In this document: piece by piece, positions 9,244 through 18,184 of the stretch
Layout: each line of letters opens with the position of its first letter
How positions within the stretch are numbered: position 1 is the first letter of the stretch
Assembly: GCF_036421855.1 (NCBI RefSeq)
Contig: NZ_JAZGOK010000015.1
Origin: Georgenia_B sunbinii
GTDB lineage: Bacteria; Actinomycetota; Actinomycetes; Actinomycetales; Actinomycetaceae
Direction: 5' to 3' (one strand)
Length of the DNA: 60,023 nt
Program-made: the position numbers and the translations under genes
The notes under the pieces: model-generated
The model's database searches: none
What the model was told of the DNA's origin: nothing
What the model saw: the letters and a program-made list of their open reading frames with translations, nothing else

Positions 9244-9263
9244 TTGCATCACTCGTTGCAGCA
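9244..9263 (+). promoter_or_regulatory. Putative LacI-family operator
   Basis: Contains TTGCA, then CGTTGCAGCA at 9254-9263. The 10-base half CGTTGCAGCA recurs exactly before the lacI gene (36448-36457), and related palindromes precede nagA. It sits between the promoter and the oxidoreductase gene, so repressor binding would block transcription. Assignment to the regulator encoded at 36474 is an inference. Confidence 0.5.
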
Positions 9264-9301
9264 AGACCGCAAGGCGGCGGGTTTGTCGATGGGGAAGGTC
9301 C

Positions 9302-10558
9302 ATGACTGCACAGCAGCAGCTACGCCTGGGAGTCGTCGGTTACGGCAACCGCGGGGTCATCGCCCAGCGTGCCGCGGCGGCCGACGGCCACAGCGAGGTC
9401 GTCGCCGTCTACGACCCTCACCCGGCCGCCCACCGCCGGGCCCGCGAGCAGCTCGGCGCCGACGTCCGCATCGCCGGCAGCCTCGAGGAGCTCACCGGCC
9501 TCGACGCCGTCTTCCTCACCTCCCCCGACGACGCCCACGAGGACCAGGCGGTGGCGCTCCTGCACGCCGGCGTGCCGCTGTTCGTCGACAAGCCGCTGGC
9601 GATCACGCTCGAGGGCGCCGACCGGATCCTCCAGGCGGCCTACGACTCCGGCACCAAGCTCTACGTCGGGCACAACATGCGGCACATGCCGGTCATCCGG
9701 CAGCTCAAGCAGCTCGTCGACGAGGGCCGTATCGGTGAGGTCAAGGCGGTGTGGTGCCGCTACTTCGTCGGCGACGGCGGTGACCGGTTCTTCAAGGACT
9801 GGCACGCCGACCGCCGCCGCGTGAACTCCCTCCTCCTGCAGAAGGGCGCCCACGACATCGACGTCATCCACTGGCTCGCTGGCGGCTACTCCCGCCGGGT
9901 GAGCGCCATGGGCGGGCTGAGCGTCTACGGCGGCATCACCGACCGCCACGACGGCACCGGCGACCGCCTCGTGCGCGACTGGCTCGACCGCGACCACAAC
10001 TGGCCGCCGCTGGCCAACACCGGCCTCAACCCGGTCGTCGACGTCGAGGACATCTCGATGATGACCATGCAGCTCGACAACGGCGCCTTCGCCACCTACA
10101 ACGAGTGCCACTTCACCCCCGACTACTGGCGCAACTACACCGTCATCGGCACCGAGGGCCGCCTGGAGAACTTCGGCCTCGGCGGCGAGGGCGGCTACGT
10201 GCGGCTGTGGAACCGGCGCACCGAGTTCAAGGAGCACGGCGACGAGGAGTTCCCGATCCCGCAGGTCATCGGCGGCCACCACGGCGCCGATCCCGCGCTG
10301 CTCGCCGAGTTCCTCCGGTTCGTCCGCGACGGCACGCCCACCGAGACCTCGCCGGTCGCGGCCCGCGAGGCGGTGGCCGCCGGAGCGCTGGCCACCGCGT
10401 CGATGCGCGGCGACGGCTCCGCCCAGGTGGTGCCCCCACTGTCGGCCCACATCCGCGACTACTTCGACAACGGTCAGCAGCCCGCTGCCGACCACCCCAC
10501 CAGGCCGGCGGCCCCAACGCCGTCGGACCTCCAGCGGAAGACAAGGAATCTGCGATGA
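9302..10558 (+). CDS. Gfo/Idh/MocA family NAD(P)-dependent oxidoreductase
   Basis: 418 residues. The N-terminal Rossmann fold begins RLGVVGYGNRGVIAQ (glycine-rich loop) and includes the family motif VDKPLAI, equivalent to EKP, whose lysine is catalytic. The C-terminal half is the beta-sheet substrate domain, with EDISMMTMQLDNGAFATYNE. Enzymes of this family oxidise or reduce sugars, often at C3. ATG 9302 has GGGGAAGG 5 bases upstream; the frame extends to 9185 but through promoter and operator. It is first in an operon with a family 5 ABC importer, and its stop overlaps the next start (ATGA). The substrate is probably the imported glycoside or its product. Confidence 0.85.
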   Translation: MTAQQQLRLGVVGYGNRGVIAQRAAAADGHSEVVAVYDPHPAAHRRAREQLGADVRIAGSLEELTGLDAVFLTSPDDAHEDQAVALLHAGVPLFVDKPLAITLEGADRILQAAYDSGTKLYVGHNMRHMPVIRQLKQLVDEGRIGEVKAVWCRYFVGDGGDRFFKDWHADRRRVNSLLLQKGAHDIDVIHWLAGGYSRRVSAMGGLSVYGGITDRHDGTGDRLVRDWLDRDHNWPPLANTGLNPVVDVEDISMMTMQLDNGAFATYNECHFTPDYWRNYTVIGTEGRLENFGLGGEGGYVRLWNRRTEFKEHGDEEFPIPQVIGGHHGADPALLAEFLRFVRDGTPTETSPVAAREAVAAGALATASMRGDGSAQVVPPLSAHIRDYFDNGQQPAADHPTRPAAPTPSDLQRKTRNLR

Positions 10559-12522
10559 CGCACCTGACGACCCGCCGGCCCCGAGCGGTCCGGCTGGCAG
10601 CCATGGCCGTGGCGGCCTCCCTCACGCTCGCCGCCTGCACCGACGACGCCGGACCCGGGCCCGAGGACGGCGCCGTCCCGGACAACACCGGCACCCCGGA
10701 CGCCGCCATGGAGTCCCCGATGCTCACCGAGCTGGTCGACGCCGGTGACCTGCCGCCGCTGGAGGAGCGCCTGCCGGCCACGCCGATGGTCCTCGAGCCG
10801 GTGCACAGCGAGGGCTCCTTCGGCGGCACGCTGCGCCGCGCGCAGACCGACGGCCAGGCCCGCGCCGTCCTCGAGTCCTTCGCCAACGTCGGGCTGATGG
10901 AGTGGAACTGGGAGAACGACACCCCGGCGCCGAGCCTCGCCGAGAGCGTCGAGGTCTCCGAGGACAACACCACCTACACCTTCACGCTGCGTGAGGGCCT
11001 CAAGTGGTCCGACGGTGAGCCGTTCACCACCGAGGACCTCATGTTCACCATCGACGACTACCTCAACAACGCGACGACGATGCCGTTCCCGCCGTTCTGG
11101 TTCTCCGACGGCGACGGCACCCCGGACGCCGAGGCCACCGACGAGCTCACGCTGACCATCACCTTCGACGAGCCGTTCGCGCTGTTCCAGAAGTACATGG
11201 CCCACCCAGCGGTGAGCCACCAGTTCATCAAGCCCAAGCACTACCTCGAGCAGTTCCACCCCGACTACACCGACCCGGCGGAGGTCGACGCCGCGGTGCA
11301 GGAGGCCGGCTTCGACTCCTGGGACCAGCTCTTCGCCGACCGCGACAACTCGTGGACGAACCCCGAGCGCCCGGTCATGGGCGCCTGGCTGGTCGTCAAC
11401 CCGGCGTCGTCGTCGAGCGCGACCGCCGAGCTCGAGCGCAACCCGTACTACTGGAAGACCGACCCCAGCGGCCGCCAGCTGCCCTACATCGACGAGATCC
11501 AGGTGCAGGTCCTCGCCCAGGACGCCCTCGACCTGCGCGCCGCCAACGGTGACCTCGACTTCCAGGCCAACCACCTCGGGTACAACACCACCCAGGTCTA
11601 CCTGGAGAACGCCGAGCAGCGCGGCTACAACGTGCTGCGCTGGGCACCCACCGGCAGCCTCCTCGGGATGAACTTCAACCTCTCCCACAAGGACGAGGAC
11701 ATGCGCGAGCTGTTCCTCGAGGACGACTTCCGGGCGGCCTTCTCCCAGGCCATCGACCGGGAGGACATGAACGAGCGGCTGCTCGGCGGCCTGGGCGTCA
11801 TCACCCAGCCGACGTCGCCCGAGGGCAGCGACTACTACGTCGAGGGCGCCGGCCAGAACAACATCGAGCACGATCCGGACGAGGCCAACCGGCTGCTCGA
11901 CGGCCTCGGCCTCACCGAGACCGAGTCGGACGGCACCCGGCTGATGGCCGACGGCACCCCGCTGGAGATCGTGCTCTCCTACGTCGAGGACAACGCGATG
12001 GTCCCGCGCACCGACGCCTACAACATGGTGCGCGCCAACCTCGCCGAGGTCGGCATCGACCTCATCCTGCGCCCTGTCGACGGCTCGCTGTACGGCGAGC
12101 TGCGCGGCGGCAACGACTTCGACATGTCCGGCACCACGGTCGCTGAGGACGACTGGGACCTCGAGCCGGTCTGGTATATCCCCACCGCGCCCAACAGCCA
12201 CAGCGCCCCCGGCTACGGCCAGTGGTACGTCAGCGGCGGCGCCGAGGGCATGGAGCCGCCGGCCGAGATCCAGGGGCTCATGGACAGCTGGGACGCGCTG
12301 CGCGGCGCCGAGTCCGACGAGGACCGCATCGCCGCCGGGCAGGAGATCATGCGCCAGCACGACGAGAACACCTACATCGTCGGCCTGCTCAAGCTGCCGT
12401 TCCAGCCAGTCATCGCCGCCGACAACCTCGTCAACGTGCGCGACGACCAGCCCAAGTTCTCCTTCTACTACGGCCGCGAGGGCGTCACGAAGCCCGAGCT
12501 GCTCTTCTACGCCGGCGAGTAA
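10555..12522 (+). CDS. ABC transporter substrate-binding lipoprotein, family 5
   Basis: 655 residues. A twin-Arg-containing basic start, a hydrophobic stretch and lipobox LAAC (Cys28) give a lipoprotein held at the outer face of the membrane. The mature part has the SBP_bac_5 (peptide/oligosaccharide type) layout: PSLAESVEVSEDNTTYTFTLREGLKWSDGEPFTTEDLMFTID-like motifs near 125-170, and the long C-terminal lobe. Family 5 proteins bind peptides, nickel or oligosaccharides; an oxidoreductase as first gene and a sugar-type operator argue for a glycoside here. It starts inside the stop of the oxidoreductase gene and is followed by a strong hairpin before the permeases. Confidence 0.85.
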   Translation: MTHLTTRRPRAVRLAAMAVAASLTLAACTDDAGPGPEDGAVPDNTGTPDAAMESPMLTELVDAGDLPPLEERLPATPMVLEPVHSEGSFGGTLRRAQTDGQARAVLESFANVGLMEWNWENDTPAPSLAESVEVSEDNTTYTFTLREGLKWSDGEPFTTEDLMFTIDDYLNNATTMPFPPFWFSDGDGTPDAEATDELTLTITFDEPFALFQKYMAHPAVSHQFIKPKHYLEQFHPDYTDPAEVDAAVQEAGFDSWDQLFADRDNSWTNPERPVMGAWLVVNPASSSSATAELERNPYYWKTDPSGRQLPYIDEIQVQVLAQDALDLRAANGDLDFQANHLGYNTTQVYLENAEQRGYNVLRWAPTGSLLGMNFNLSHKDEDMRELFLEDDFRAAFSQAIDREDMNERLLGGLGVITQPTSPEGSDYYVEGAGQNNIEHDPDEANRLLDGLGLTETESDGTRLMADGTPLEIVLSYVEDNAMVPRTDAYNMVRANLAEVGIDLILRPVDGSLYGELRGGNDFDMSGTTVAEDDWDLEPVWYIPTAPNSHSAPGYGQWYVSGGAEGMEPPAEIQGLMDSWDALRGAESDEDRIAAGQEIMRQHDENTYIVGLLKLPFQPVIAADNLVNVRDDQPKFSFYYGREGVTKPELLFYAGE

Positions 12523-12537
12523 ACCGACCGCGACCGT

Positions 12538-12567
12538 GCTGCCCGGCCCGCTGAGGGGCCGGGCAGC
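12538..12567 (+). terminator. Intra-operon hairpin (attenuator or RNA-stability element)
   Basis: GCTGCCCGGCCC (12538-12549) pairs perfectly with 12556-12567 around a 6-base loop. It lies between the binding-protein gene and the first permease gene, where importer operons often carry a hairpin that raises binding-protein mRNA relative to the membrane genes. The single ambiguous base of the window (N at 12568) abuts it and the right arm is repeated at 12569-12586. Confidence 0.6.
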
Positions 12568-12604
12568 NGCTGAGGGGCCGGGCAGCACGACAGGAAGGCT
12601 GTCC

Positions 12605-13597
12605 ATGCTGCGCTACATCGGCCTGCGGGTGATGCACTCCATCCCGACCCTGGCCCTGGTCTCGATCATCGCGTTCTTCGTCATCCAGCTGCCCCCCGGT
12701 GACTTCCTCTCGACGCAGGTCGCCTACCTCGAGTCCCAGGGTGAGGGCATCGACCCCGCCCAGCTCGAGGCGCTGCGAGCGCGCTACGGGATCGGGGACC
12801 CGTTCTGGGTGCAGTACTGGAAATGGATCTCCTCGATCCTCTTCCACGGCGACTTCGGGCTGTCCTTCCAGCACCAGCGCCCGGTCTCCGGCCTCATCCT
12901 CGACCGCCTCGGGCTGACCATCACCCTCGGCGTCGCGACCCTCATCTTCACCTGGCTCATCGCGCTGCCGGCCGGCATCTACTCCGCCATCCGCCAGCAC
13001 TCGATCGGTGACTACACGATCTCCGGGCTGGGCTTCATCGCCCTGGCGGTGCCGAACTTCATGGCCGCGCTCGTGCTGTCCTACATCGCGTTCGCGTTCT
13101 TCGGCAGCAGCGTCGGCGGGCTGTTCTCCCCCGAGTACGCCAACGCCGACTGGAGCATCGGCCGGTTCATCGACCTCCTCGAGCACCTGTGGATCCCGGT
13201 GATCGTCATCGGGCTCGCCGGCACCGCCGGCATCATCCGCACGATGCGGGCCAACCTGCTCGACGAGCTCCACAAGCCCTACGTCACCGCCGCCCGCGCC
13301 AAGGGCCTGCCCGAGCGCACCGTCATCGGCAAGTACCCGGTACGGATCTCGCTCAACCCGTTCATCTCCACCGTCGGCTGGAACATCCCCCAGCTGTTCG
13401 ACGGTGAGGTGATCGTCGCGCAGGTGCTGGCCCTGGGCACCATGGGGCCGCTGCTGCTCGCCGCGCTGCGCTCCCAGGACATGTACCTCGCCGGCGGCAT
13501 CCTGCTGATCATCGCGGTGCTGACCGTGCTGGGCACCCTGCTCTCCGACATCGCGCTCGCCGCGGTCGATCCCCGTGTCCGATTCGGAAAGGCGTGA
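12605..13597 (+). CDS. ABC transporter permease, DppB/OppB type
   Basis: 330 residues with six membrane segments. The start MLRYIGLRVMHSIPTLALVSIIAFFVIQLPPGD is characteristic of the first permease of oligopeptide-type importers, including the conserved PGD after the first helix. The EAA loop toward the ATPase is visible around RANLLDELHKPYVTAARAKGLPE. ATG 12605 follows AGGAAGG. It pairs with the permease encoded 12 bases downstream; together they form the channel for substrate delivered by the lipoprotein at 10555. Confidence 0.9.
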   Translation: MLRYIGLRVMHSIPTLALVSIIAFFVIQLPPGDFLSTQVAYLESQGEGIDPAQLEALRARYGIGDPFWVQYWKWISSILFHGDFGLSFQHQRPVSGLILDRLGLTITLGVATLIFTWLIALPAGIYSAIRQHSIGDYTISGLGFIALAVPNFMAALVLSYIAFAFFGSSVGGLFSPEYANADWSIGRFIDLLEHLWIPVIVIGLAGTAGIIRTMRANLLDELHKPYVTAARAKGLPERTVIGKYPVRISLNPFISTVGWNIPQLFDGEVIVAQVLALGTMGPLLLAALRSQDMYLAGGILLIIAVLTVLGTLLSDIALAAVDPRVRFGKA

Positions 13598-13609
13598 GGT
13601 GAGCCCACG

Positions 13610-14803
13610 ATGAGCATGCATCCGCTACCGCCCGACGAGCCCGGCACCAAGCTCACCGACGAACCGACCGACGCCGCCGTGGTCGACGACGACGTCGAGA
13701 CGCCGGCCGACGAGCCCCGCGTCGAGGTCGGGTCCGCCTCGCAGCGCCAGCTCATCTGGTGGCGCTTCCGCAAGCACAAGATGGCGATGATCGGGGTGTG
13801 GATCCTCCTGATCATGTACTTCGTCGCGGCCTTCGCCGGCTTCTTCGCCCCGTACAACAAGGACTCGGCGTCGTCCACGCACGCCTACCACCCGCCCCAG
13901 CTGCCGCAGTTCAGCATCTCCGACGGCCTGTACTTCCACCCGACCGAGGGCAGCACCGACCTGGAGACCCTCGAGCGGGTCTTCGAGGAGGACACCAGCC
14001 GCAAGGTGCCGCTCGGGTTCTTCGTCCAGGGCGAGGAGTACAAGCTGCTGGGCCTGGTGACCACCGACATCCGGCTGTTCGGCCCCACCGAGCTCGGTGA
14101 GCGGTTCTACCTCCTCGGGGCCGACCGCTCCGGCGCCGACGTGCTGTCCAAGATCATCTTCGGCTCGCAGATCTCGCTGTCCATCGGGCTCGTCGGGGTG
14201 GCGATCTCGCTCGTCCTCGGCCTGCTGCTCGGCGGGATCTCCGGGTACTTCGGCGGCTGGGTGGACAACATCATCCAGCGCCTCATCGAGCTCATCATGT
14301 CCATCCCCACGCTGCCGATGTGGCTGGGCCTGGCGGCCGCGATCCCGCCCGGCTGGGGCGCGGTGCCCACCTACCTGATGATCACCGTCATCCTCTCGCT
14401 GCTCGGCTGGACGTCACTGGCCCGCGTCATCCGCGGGCGGCTGCTGCAGACCCGCAGCGAGGACTACGTGCTCGCCGCCCGGCTCGACGGCGCGAGCACC
14501 GGCCGCATCATCGGCCGGCACATGATGCCCGCCTTCACCTCGCACATCATCGCCACCGTCTCCCTCTCGGTGCCGGCGATGATCCTCGCCGAGACCTCGC
14601 TGTCCTTCCTCGGGCTCGGGCTGCGCGCACCGGCGGTCTCGTGGGGCGTGCTGCTGCAGGACGCGCAGAGCGTCAACACGGTCGCCACCGCGCCGTGGCT
14701 GCTCATCCCGGGCCTGGCGGTCATCCTCGCGGTGGTCGCGTTCAACTTCGTCGGCGACGGTCTGCGCGACTCCGCCGACCCTTACGGAAAGCGGTCCGAC
14801 TGA
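13610..14803 (+). CDS. ABC transporter permease, DppC/OppC type
   Basis: 397 residues, with a hydrophilic, acidic N-terminal extension of about 45 residues before the first helix (GVWILLIMYFVAAFAGFFAPY). A large external loop with an LGADRSGADVLSKIIFG segment (the DppC 'GTDxxGRDV' motif in variant form) leads to five further helices; the EAA loop is near RTRSEDYVLAARLDGASTGR. This is the second channel subunit. Its stop overlaps the ATPase start by one base (TGATG), which points to coupled translation. Confidence 0.9.
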   Translation: MSMHPLPPDEPGTKLTDEPTDAAVVDDDVETPADEPRVEVGSASQRQLIWWRFRKHKMAMIGVWILLIMYFVAAFAGFFAPYNKDSASSTHAYHPPQLPQFSISDGLYFHPTEGSTDLETLERVFEEDTSRKVPLGFFVQGEEYKLLGLVTTDIRLFGPTELGERFYLLGADRSGADVLSKIIFGSQISLSIGLVGVAISLVLGLLLGGISGYFGGWVDNIIQRLIELIMSIPTLPMWLGLAAAIPPGWGAVPTYLMITVILSLLGWTSLARVIRGRLLQTRSEDYVLAARLDGASTGRIIGRHMMPAFTSHIIATVSLSVPAMILAETSLSFLGLGLRAPAVSWGVLLQDAQSVNTVATAPWLLIPGLAVILAVVAFNFVGDGLRDSADPYGKRSD

Positions 14804-16677
14804 TGACGGCGAAGAGCCCCCACGTGCCCGACGACCTCATCCTCGACATCCGCGGGCTGAAGACGGTGTTCCGCACCGACGACGACGTCGTCAACGCCGT
14901 CGCCGGCATCGACCTGCAGGTCGAGCGTGGCACGACCACGTGCATCGTCGGCGAGTCCGGCTCCGGCAAGTCCGCCACCGCGCGGTCGATCATCCAGGTG
15001 GTCGACCGGCCCGGCCGGGTCGAGGGCGGCCAGATCTGGTTCAAGCCCACCGCCGGCGCGACGCCGGTGGACATCGCGGCGCTCGACCCGATGGGCTCGG
15101 AGATCCGCAAGATCCGCGGCAAGCAGATCGGGCTGATCTTCCAGGAGCCGATGTCCTCGCTGTCCCCGGTGCACACCATCGGGGACCAGATCAGCGAGGT
15201 GCTCGCGGTCCACGAGGGCGTCAGGGCCAAGAGCGTGCGCGACCGCGTCATCGCCGAGCTCGCCCGGGTGGGCATCCCCCGGCCCGAGGAGCGGATCGAC
15301 GCCTACACCTTCCAGCTCTCCGGCGGCATGCGGCAGCGGGCGATGATCGCGATGGCCCTCATTGCCCGCCCCGAGCTGGTCATCGCCGACGAGCCGACGA
15401 CGGCGCTCGACGTCACCACCCAGGCCCAGATCCTCGACCTGCTCACCGAGCTCAAAGAACGGGCCGGCAAGACGATGGTCTTCATCACCCACGACCTCGG
15501 GGTGGTCGCCGAGATCGCCGACAACGTCGTGGTCATGCGCGAGGGCCGGGTGGTGGAGACCGGCCCCGTCGACCAGATCTTCCACGACCCCCAGCACGAC
15601 TACACCCGCCACCTCCTCTCCGCCCTCCCCCAACGCTGGAAGGGGAATCCGTTTGCGGGTGGAGCGGTGGATCTCGCGACGCCGCCCGATCCTCCCCCCT
15701 CCCCCTCCCCCACAACCACGCGCCGACAGCAGGATTCTCCACAGCTTTCCCCCACCCACACTCGCCGACAGCAGGATTCTCCACACGAGACCGGCACCCC
15801 CGTCGCCGCGCCGGCCGTACCGGACGCGCCGATCCTGCAGATCCGCAACCTCACGATGCGGTTCGACACCGTGGCCGGCAAGCTCTTCGGCCGGAAGTCC
15901 AAGCGGTCACTCACCGCGGTCAACGATGTCTCGCTGACCATCCCCACCGGCCGGACGATCGGACTCGTCGGGGAGTCCGGCTGCGGGAAGACCACGCTGG
16001 GCCGGGCGGTGCTGCGCGCCTACCAGCCCACCGCGGGCGAGCTGAACTACTGCCGGGCGGACGGCACGGTGGTCGACCTCGCCACGTTGAGCCAGCGCGA
16101 GCTGCTGCCCTACCGGCACGACATCCGGATGGTGTTCCAGGACCCGTACGGCTCTCTCAACCCGCGGATGACCGTCGAGCAGGTCATCGCCGAGCCATTG
16201 ATCGTGAGCAAGAAGTACCACCGGTCGGAGATCCGCGACCGCGTCCACGCCGCGCTGCACCGCGTCGGCCTGCACTCCTCGATGGCGGCGCGGTATCCCC
16301 ACGCGTTCTCCGGCGGTGAGCGCCAGCGCATCGGGATCGCCCGTGCCCTCATCACCGACCCGCGGCTCGTCGTCGCCGACGAGGCCGTCTCCGCGCTCGA
16401 CACCTCGGTACGCACTCAGGTGCTCGAGCTGCTCGCCGAGCTGCAGAAGGAGCTCGACCTCACCTTCCTGTTCATCTCCCACGACCTGTCGATCGTCGAG
16501 CAGATCTGCGACGAGGTCGCGGTGATGTACTTCGGCGAGATGGTCGAGCACCGCCCCACCGCCGAGCTGTTCGCCGACCCCCACCACGACTACACCCGCA
16601 CGCTGCTCTCCGCGGTCCCGATCGCCGACCCGCGGGACCGAGGGACAAAGGAGCGACGGCTCACCTACCGGCCGTAG
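14803..16677 (+). CDS. Fused double ABC ATPase (DppD-DppF-like) of a glycoside importer
   Basis: 624 residues with two complete ABC domains. Domain 1: Walker A GESGSGKS (50-57), signature LSGGMRQR (about 172), Walker B LVIADEP (about 190). Domain 2: Walker A GESGCGKT (about 389), signature FSGGERQR (about 502), Walker B LVVADEA, with AVSALD after it. In related importers these are usually two genes. The join (about 265-335) is low-complexity Pro/Ser sequence with a 14-residue unit twice, TRRQQDSP starting at 306 and 320, encoded by the same 42-base-period repeat found between genes elsewhere in this window. The fusion may have arisen by read-through of such an intergenic repeat. A degraded relic of this gene lies at 23856-24246. 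Confidence 0.9.
   Translation: MTAKSPHVPDDLILDIRGLKTVFRTDDDVVNAVAGIDLQVERGTTTCIVGESGSGKSATARSIIQVVDRPGRVEGGQIWFKPTAGATPVDIAALDPMGSEIRKIRGKQIGLIFQEPMSSLSPVHTIGDQISEVLAVHEGVRAKSVRDRVIAELARVGIPRPEERIDAYTFQLSGGMRQRAMIAMALIARPELVIADEPTTALDVTTQAQILDLLTELKERAGKTMVFITHDLGVVAEIADNVVVMREGRVVETGPVDQIFHDPQHDYTRHLLSALPQRWKGNPFAGGAVDLATPPDPPPSPSPTTTRRQQDSPQLSPTHTRRQQDSPHETGTPVAAPAVPDAPILQIRNLTMRFDTVAGKLFGRKSKRSLTAVNDVSLTIPTGRTIGLVGESGCGKTTLGRAVLRAYQPTAGELNYCRADGTVVDLATLSQRELLPYRHDIRMVFQDPYGSLNPRMTVEQVIAEPLIVSKKYHRSEIRDRVHAALHRVGLHSSMAARYPHAFSGGERQRIGIARALITDPRLVVADEAVSALDTSVRTQVLELLAELQKELDLTFLFISHDLSIVEQICDEVAVMYFGEMVEHRPTAELFADPHHDYTRTLLSAVPIADPRDRGTKERRLTYRP
15721..15785 (+). repeat. In-frame pair of the 42-base-period repeat
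   Basis: Two identical 23-base copies (15721-15743 and 15763-15785; core CCGACAGCAGGATTCTCCAC) 42 bases apart, lying on codon boundaries, so each encodes RRQQDSP. The intergenic array at 45116-45224 has the same period and a core differing at few positions (CCGACAGCAGACTTGTCCAC). Confidence 0.8.
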
Positions 16678-16690
16678 CCCAGCCCCGCTC

Positions 16691-16713
16691 CGCCGAGAGC
16701 AGGGTTGTCCACG
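16691..16713 (+). repeat. Single copy of the TTGTCCAC-core repeat
   Basis: CGCCGAGAGCAGGGTTGTCC continues as ACGG, 13 bases after the ATPase stop. It matches the repeat of the ATPase linker and of 45059-45224 with few changes and has the same orientation. Confidence 0.6.
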
Positions 16714-16779
16714 GCGACCGTCTCAACATCACGACGGTGAGGCCTTGGGTACTCTTCGCCTCAGAAGGGAGACACAGCG

Positions 16780-17136
16780 ATGACGACGGTAGCCGACCAC
16801 GACGCCTACATTGCCGCGGCGCCCGAACCCTTCCAGCCCTCGCTGAAACGGTTGCGCGCGATACTGACGCGCGCCCTGCCGGAAGCGGAGGAGATGGTGG
16901 CTTACAACATGCCGGGCTTCAGCATCGGCGGCTCGGTGGTCGCGAGCTATGCGGCGTTCAGCAAGCAGTGCGGGCTGTATCTCCTTCCAGGGGCCATCTC
17001 CGAGCACGCCGAAGAAATCGCGGCCGCCGGCCTCAAGGCGACCAAGACCGGCATCACCTTCTCGCCGCGCAAGCCGATCCCGGACGACCTCGTCGAACGG
17101 CTGGCGCTGGCGTCGCGAAAGGCCGCCGGGGCCTGA
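16780..17136 (+). CDS. DUF1801 family protein (YdhG-like)
   Basis: 118 residues, cytoplasmic, no signal. The sequence FQPSLKRLRAILTRALPEAEEMVAYNMPGF is the core of the DUF1801/YdhG family, which adopts a frataxin-like fold; the end (KTGITFSPRKPIPDDLVERLALASRK) matches the usual C-terminal helix. Some relatives are proposed iron chaperones, but a function is not established. AAGGGAG precedes the ATG, and TACTCT about 25 bases upstream may be its -10 element. It is a lone gene between the importer operon and a convergent membrane-protein gene. Confidence 0.85.
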   Translation: MTTVADHDAYIAAAPEPFQPSLKRLRAILTRALPEAEEMVAYNMPGFSIGGSVVASYAAFSKQCGLYLLPGAISEHAEEIAAAGLKATKTGITFSPRKPIPDDLVERLALASRKAAGA

Positions 17137-17151
17137 CGCGGGACCGCTTCC

Positions 17152-17937
17152 TTACTTCGTGCGCGGCCTGTCTGGTCGAACCAGCCACCACAGCAAGGAC
17201 AGGCCGGCAGCGGCGACGGCGGCGCCGAGGCCGGCGCCGATCGCCGCACTCGAGAGCAGGTGCTCGGCTCCGGCACCTGCCTCGTGACGCACGGCGATCA
17301 CAGCGATCACAGCGATCATGCCGACGACGGCCGAGGCGAGGACCACCGCCATCACTCGCAGGAACCGCACCCGGCGCACGGTGTCAGCGGAGGTGAGCCA
17401 TGCGCCACGGTGCCGCCAGGCGACGACCAGGAGCACGGCCAGGCCGACGGCGGTGCTGAGGTGCTGGAGAAGTCGAGCCCACGTGAGCGACCCGACGGCG
17501 TCGCCGCTCAGCACGGCGAGGTTCTGCACGATCCACCCGTCGCCGTGGGTGAACGAGTCCCAGACCACGTGGGTCAGCAGGCCGAGCGCGAGCGAGAGGA
17601 CGACCCACACGAGCCACAGCGGCCTGGCGGCCGGCCGGGTGCCCTCGGCGCCGGAGTCGGCCGGCAGCGCCCAGCGAGCAGGTCTCTCGCAGAATGCCAG
17701 GGCGAGGTAGAGAACGAGAGCCAGCGGCAAAGCTACGGTCACTGCTCCAGGCCAGTGGTGCGTCGTCGTGGCGTTGAGGAAGGGTTCCCACCAGGACTGC
17801 GCGCTGACGGGGATGCGCAGAGCTCGCAGGAAGTACGGCATATCGGGCGCGAGGGCTCCCGCGACGAGGGCGGTGGGCACGAGCGGTCCGCGCATCAGCG
17901 GCAGGACTGCGGCCGGGTGGGCAAAGGTCAATGGCAT
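17152..17937 (-). CDS. DUF4184 family integral membrane protein
   Basis: 261 residues starting MPLTFAHPAAVLPL, the diagnostic start of DUF4184 proteins. Conserved histidines and aspartates lie at LAPDMPYF, THHWPG and LLTHVVWDSFTHGDGW, the last resembling metal-dependent membrane hydrolases of the YdjM/PgpA-like kind. About seven membrane helices. DUF4184 proteins are of unknown activity; the H/D pattern suggests a metal site by inference. Convergent with the DUF1801 gene. Confidence 0.8.
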   Translation of the reverse strand: MPLTFAHPAAVLPLMRGPLVPTALVAGALAPDMPYFLRALRIPVSAQSWWEPFLNATTTHHWPGAVTVALPLALVLYLALAFCERPARWALPADSGAEGTRPAARPLWLVWVVLSLALGLLTHVVWDSFTHGDGWIVQNLAVLSGDAVGSLTWARLLQHLSTAVGLAVLLVVAWRHRGAWLTSADTVRRVRFLRVMAVVLASAVVGMIAVIAVIAVRHEAGAGAEHLLSSAAIGAGLGAAVAAAGLSLLWWLVRPDRPRTK

Positions 17938-18144
17938 GGGGTTCTACCTCGAGGACGGGAGCGAGCGGTCGTCTGAAGACCGCGCCAGGTCCGCGGGGCA
18001 CCGGGCAGGGATGGTCGTCGGAGACGAGAGTATGGGCTCGCTCGTGCTGATCACGTCCACCCAAGGGGTGATCACCTGCCGCCGGTGGTCCACCCGGAGG
18101 GGTAGTCGGTCTCCTCACCAGCCCCTCCGCCAAGAGCGGGATTG

Positions 18145-18178
18145 CCCAGCCCGGTTGCCACGTGGCAACCGGGCTGGG
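18145..18178 (-). terminator. Perfect palindrome terminator of the giant surface-protein gene
   Basis: A fully self-complementary 34-base sequence (CCCAGCCCGGTTGCCAC and its complement). It begins 6 bases beyond the stop of the minus-strand gene ending at 18185. Upstream of it on the plus strand, CCGCCAAGAGCGGGATTGCC (from about 18127) looks like a decayed copy of the TTGTCCAC repeat. The rest of 17938-18184 holds no feature I can support. Confidence 0.75.
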
Positions 18179-18184
18179 GTCTCG

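Noticed and set aside
10474..12606. 710-codon open frame on the minus strand
   Set aside because: It lies opposite the family 5 binding-protein gene and shows the Val/Leu/Gly/Asp-rich composition of an antisense frame in high-GC DNA; no domain or ribosome site.
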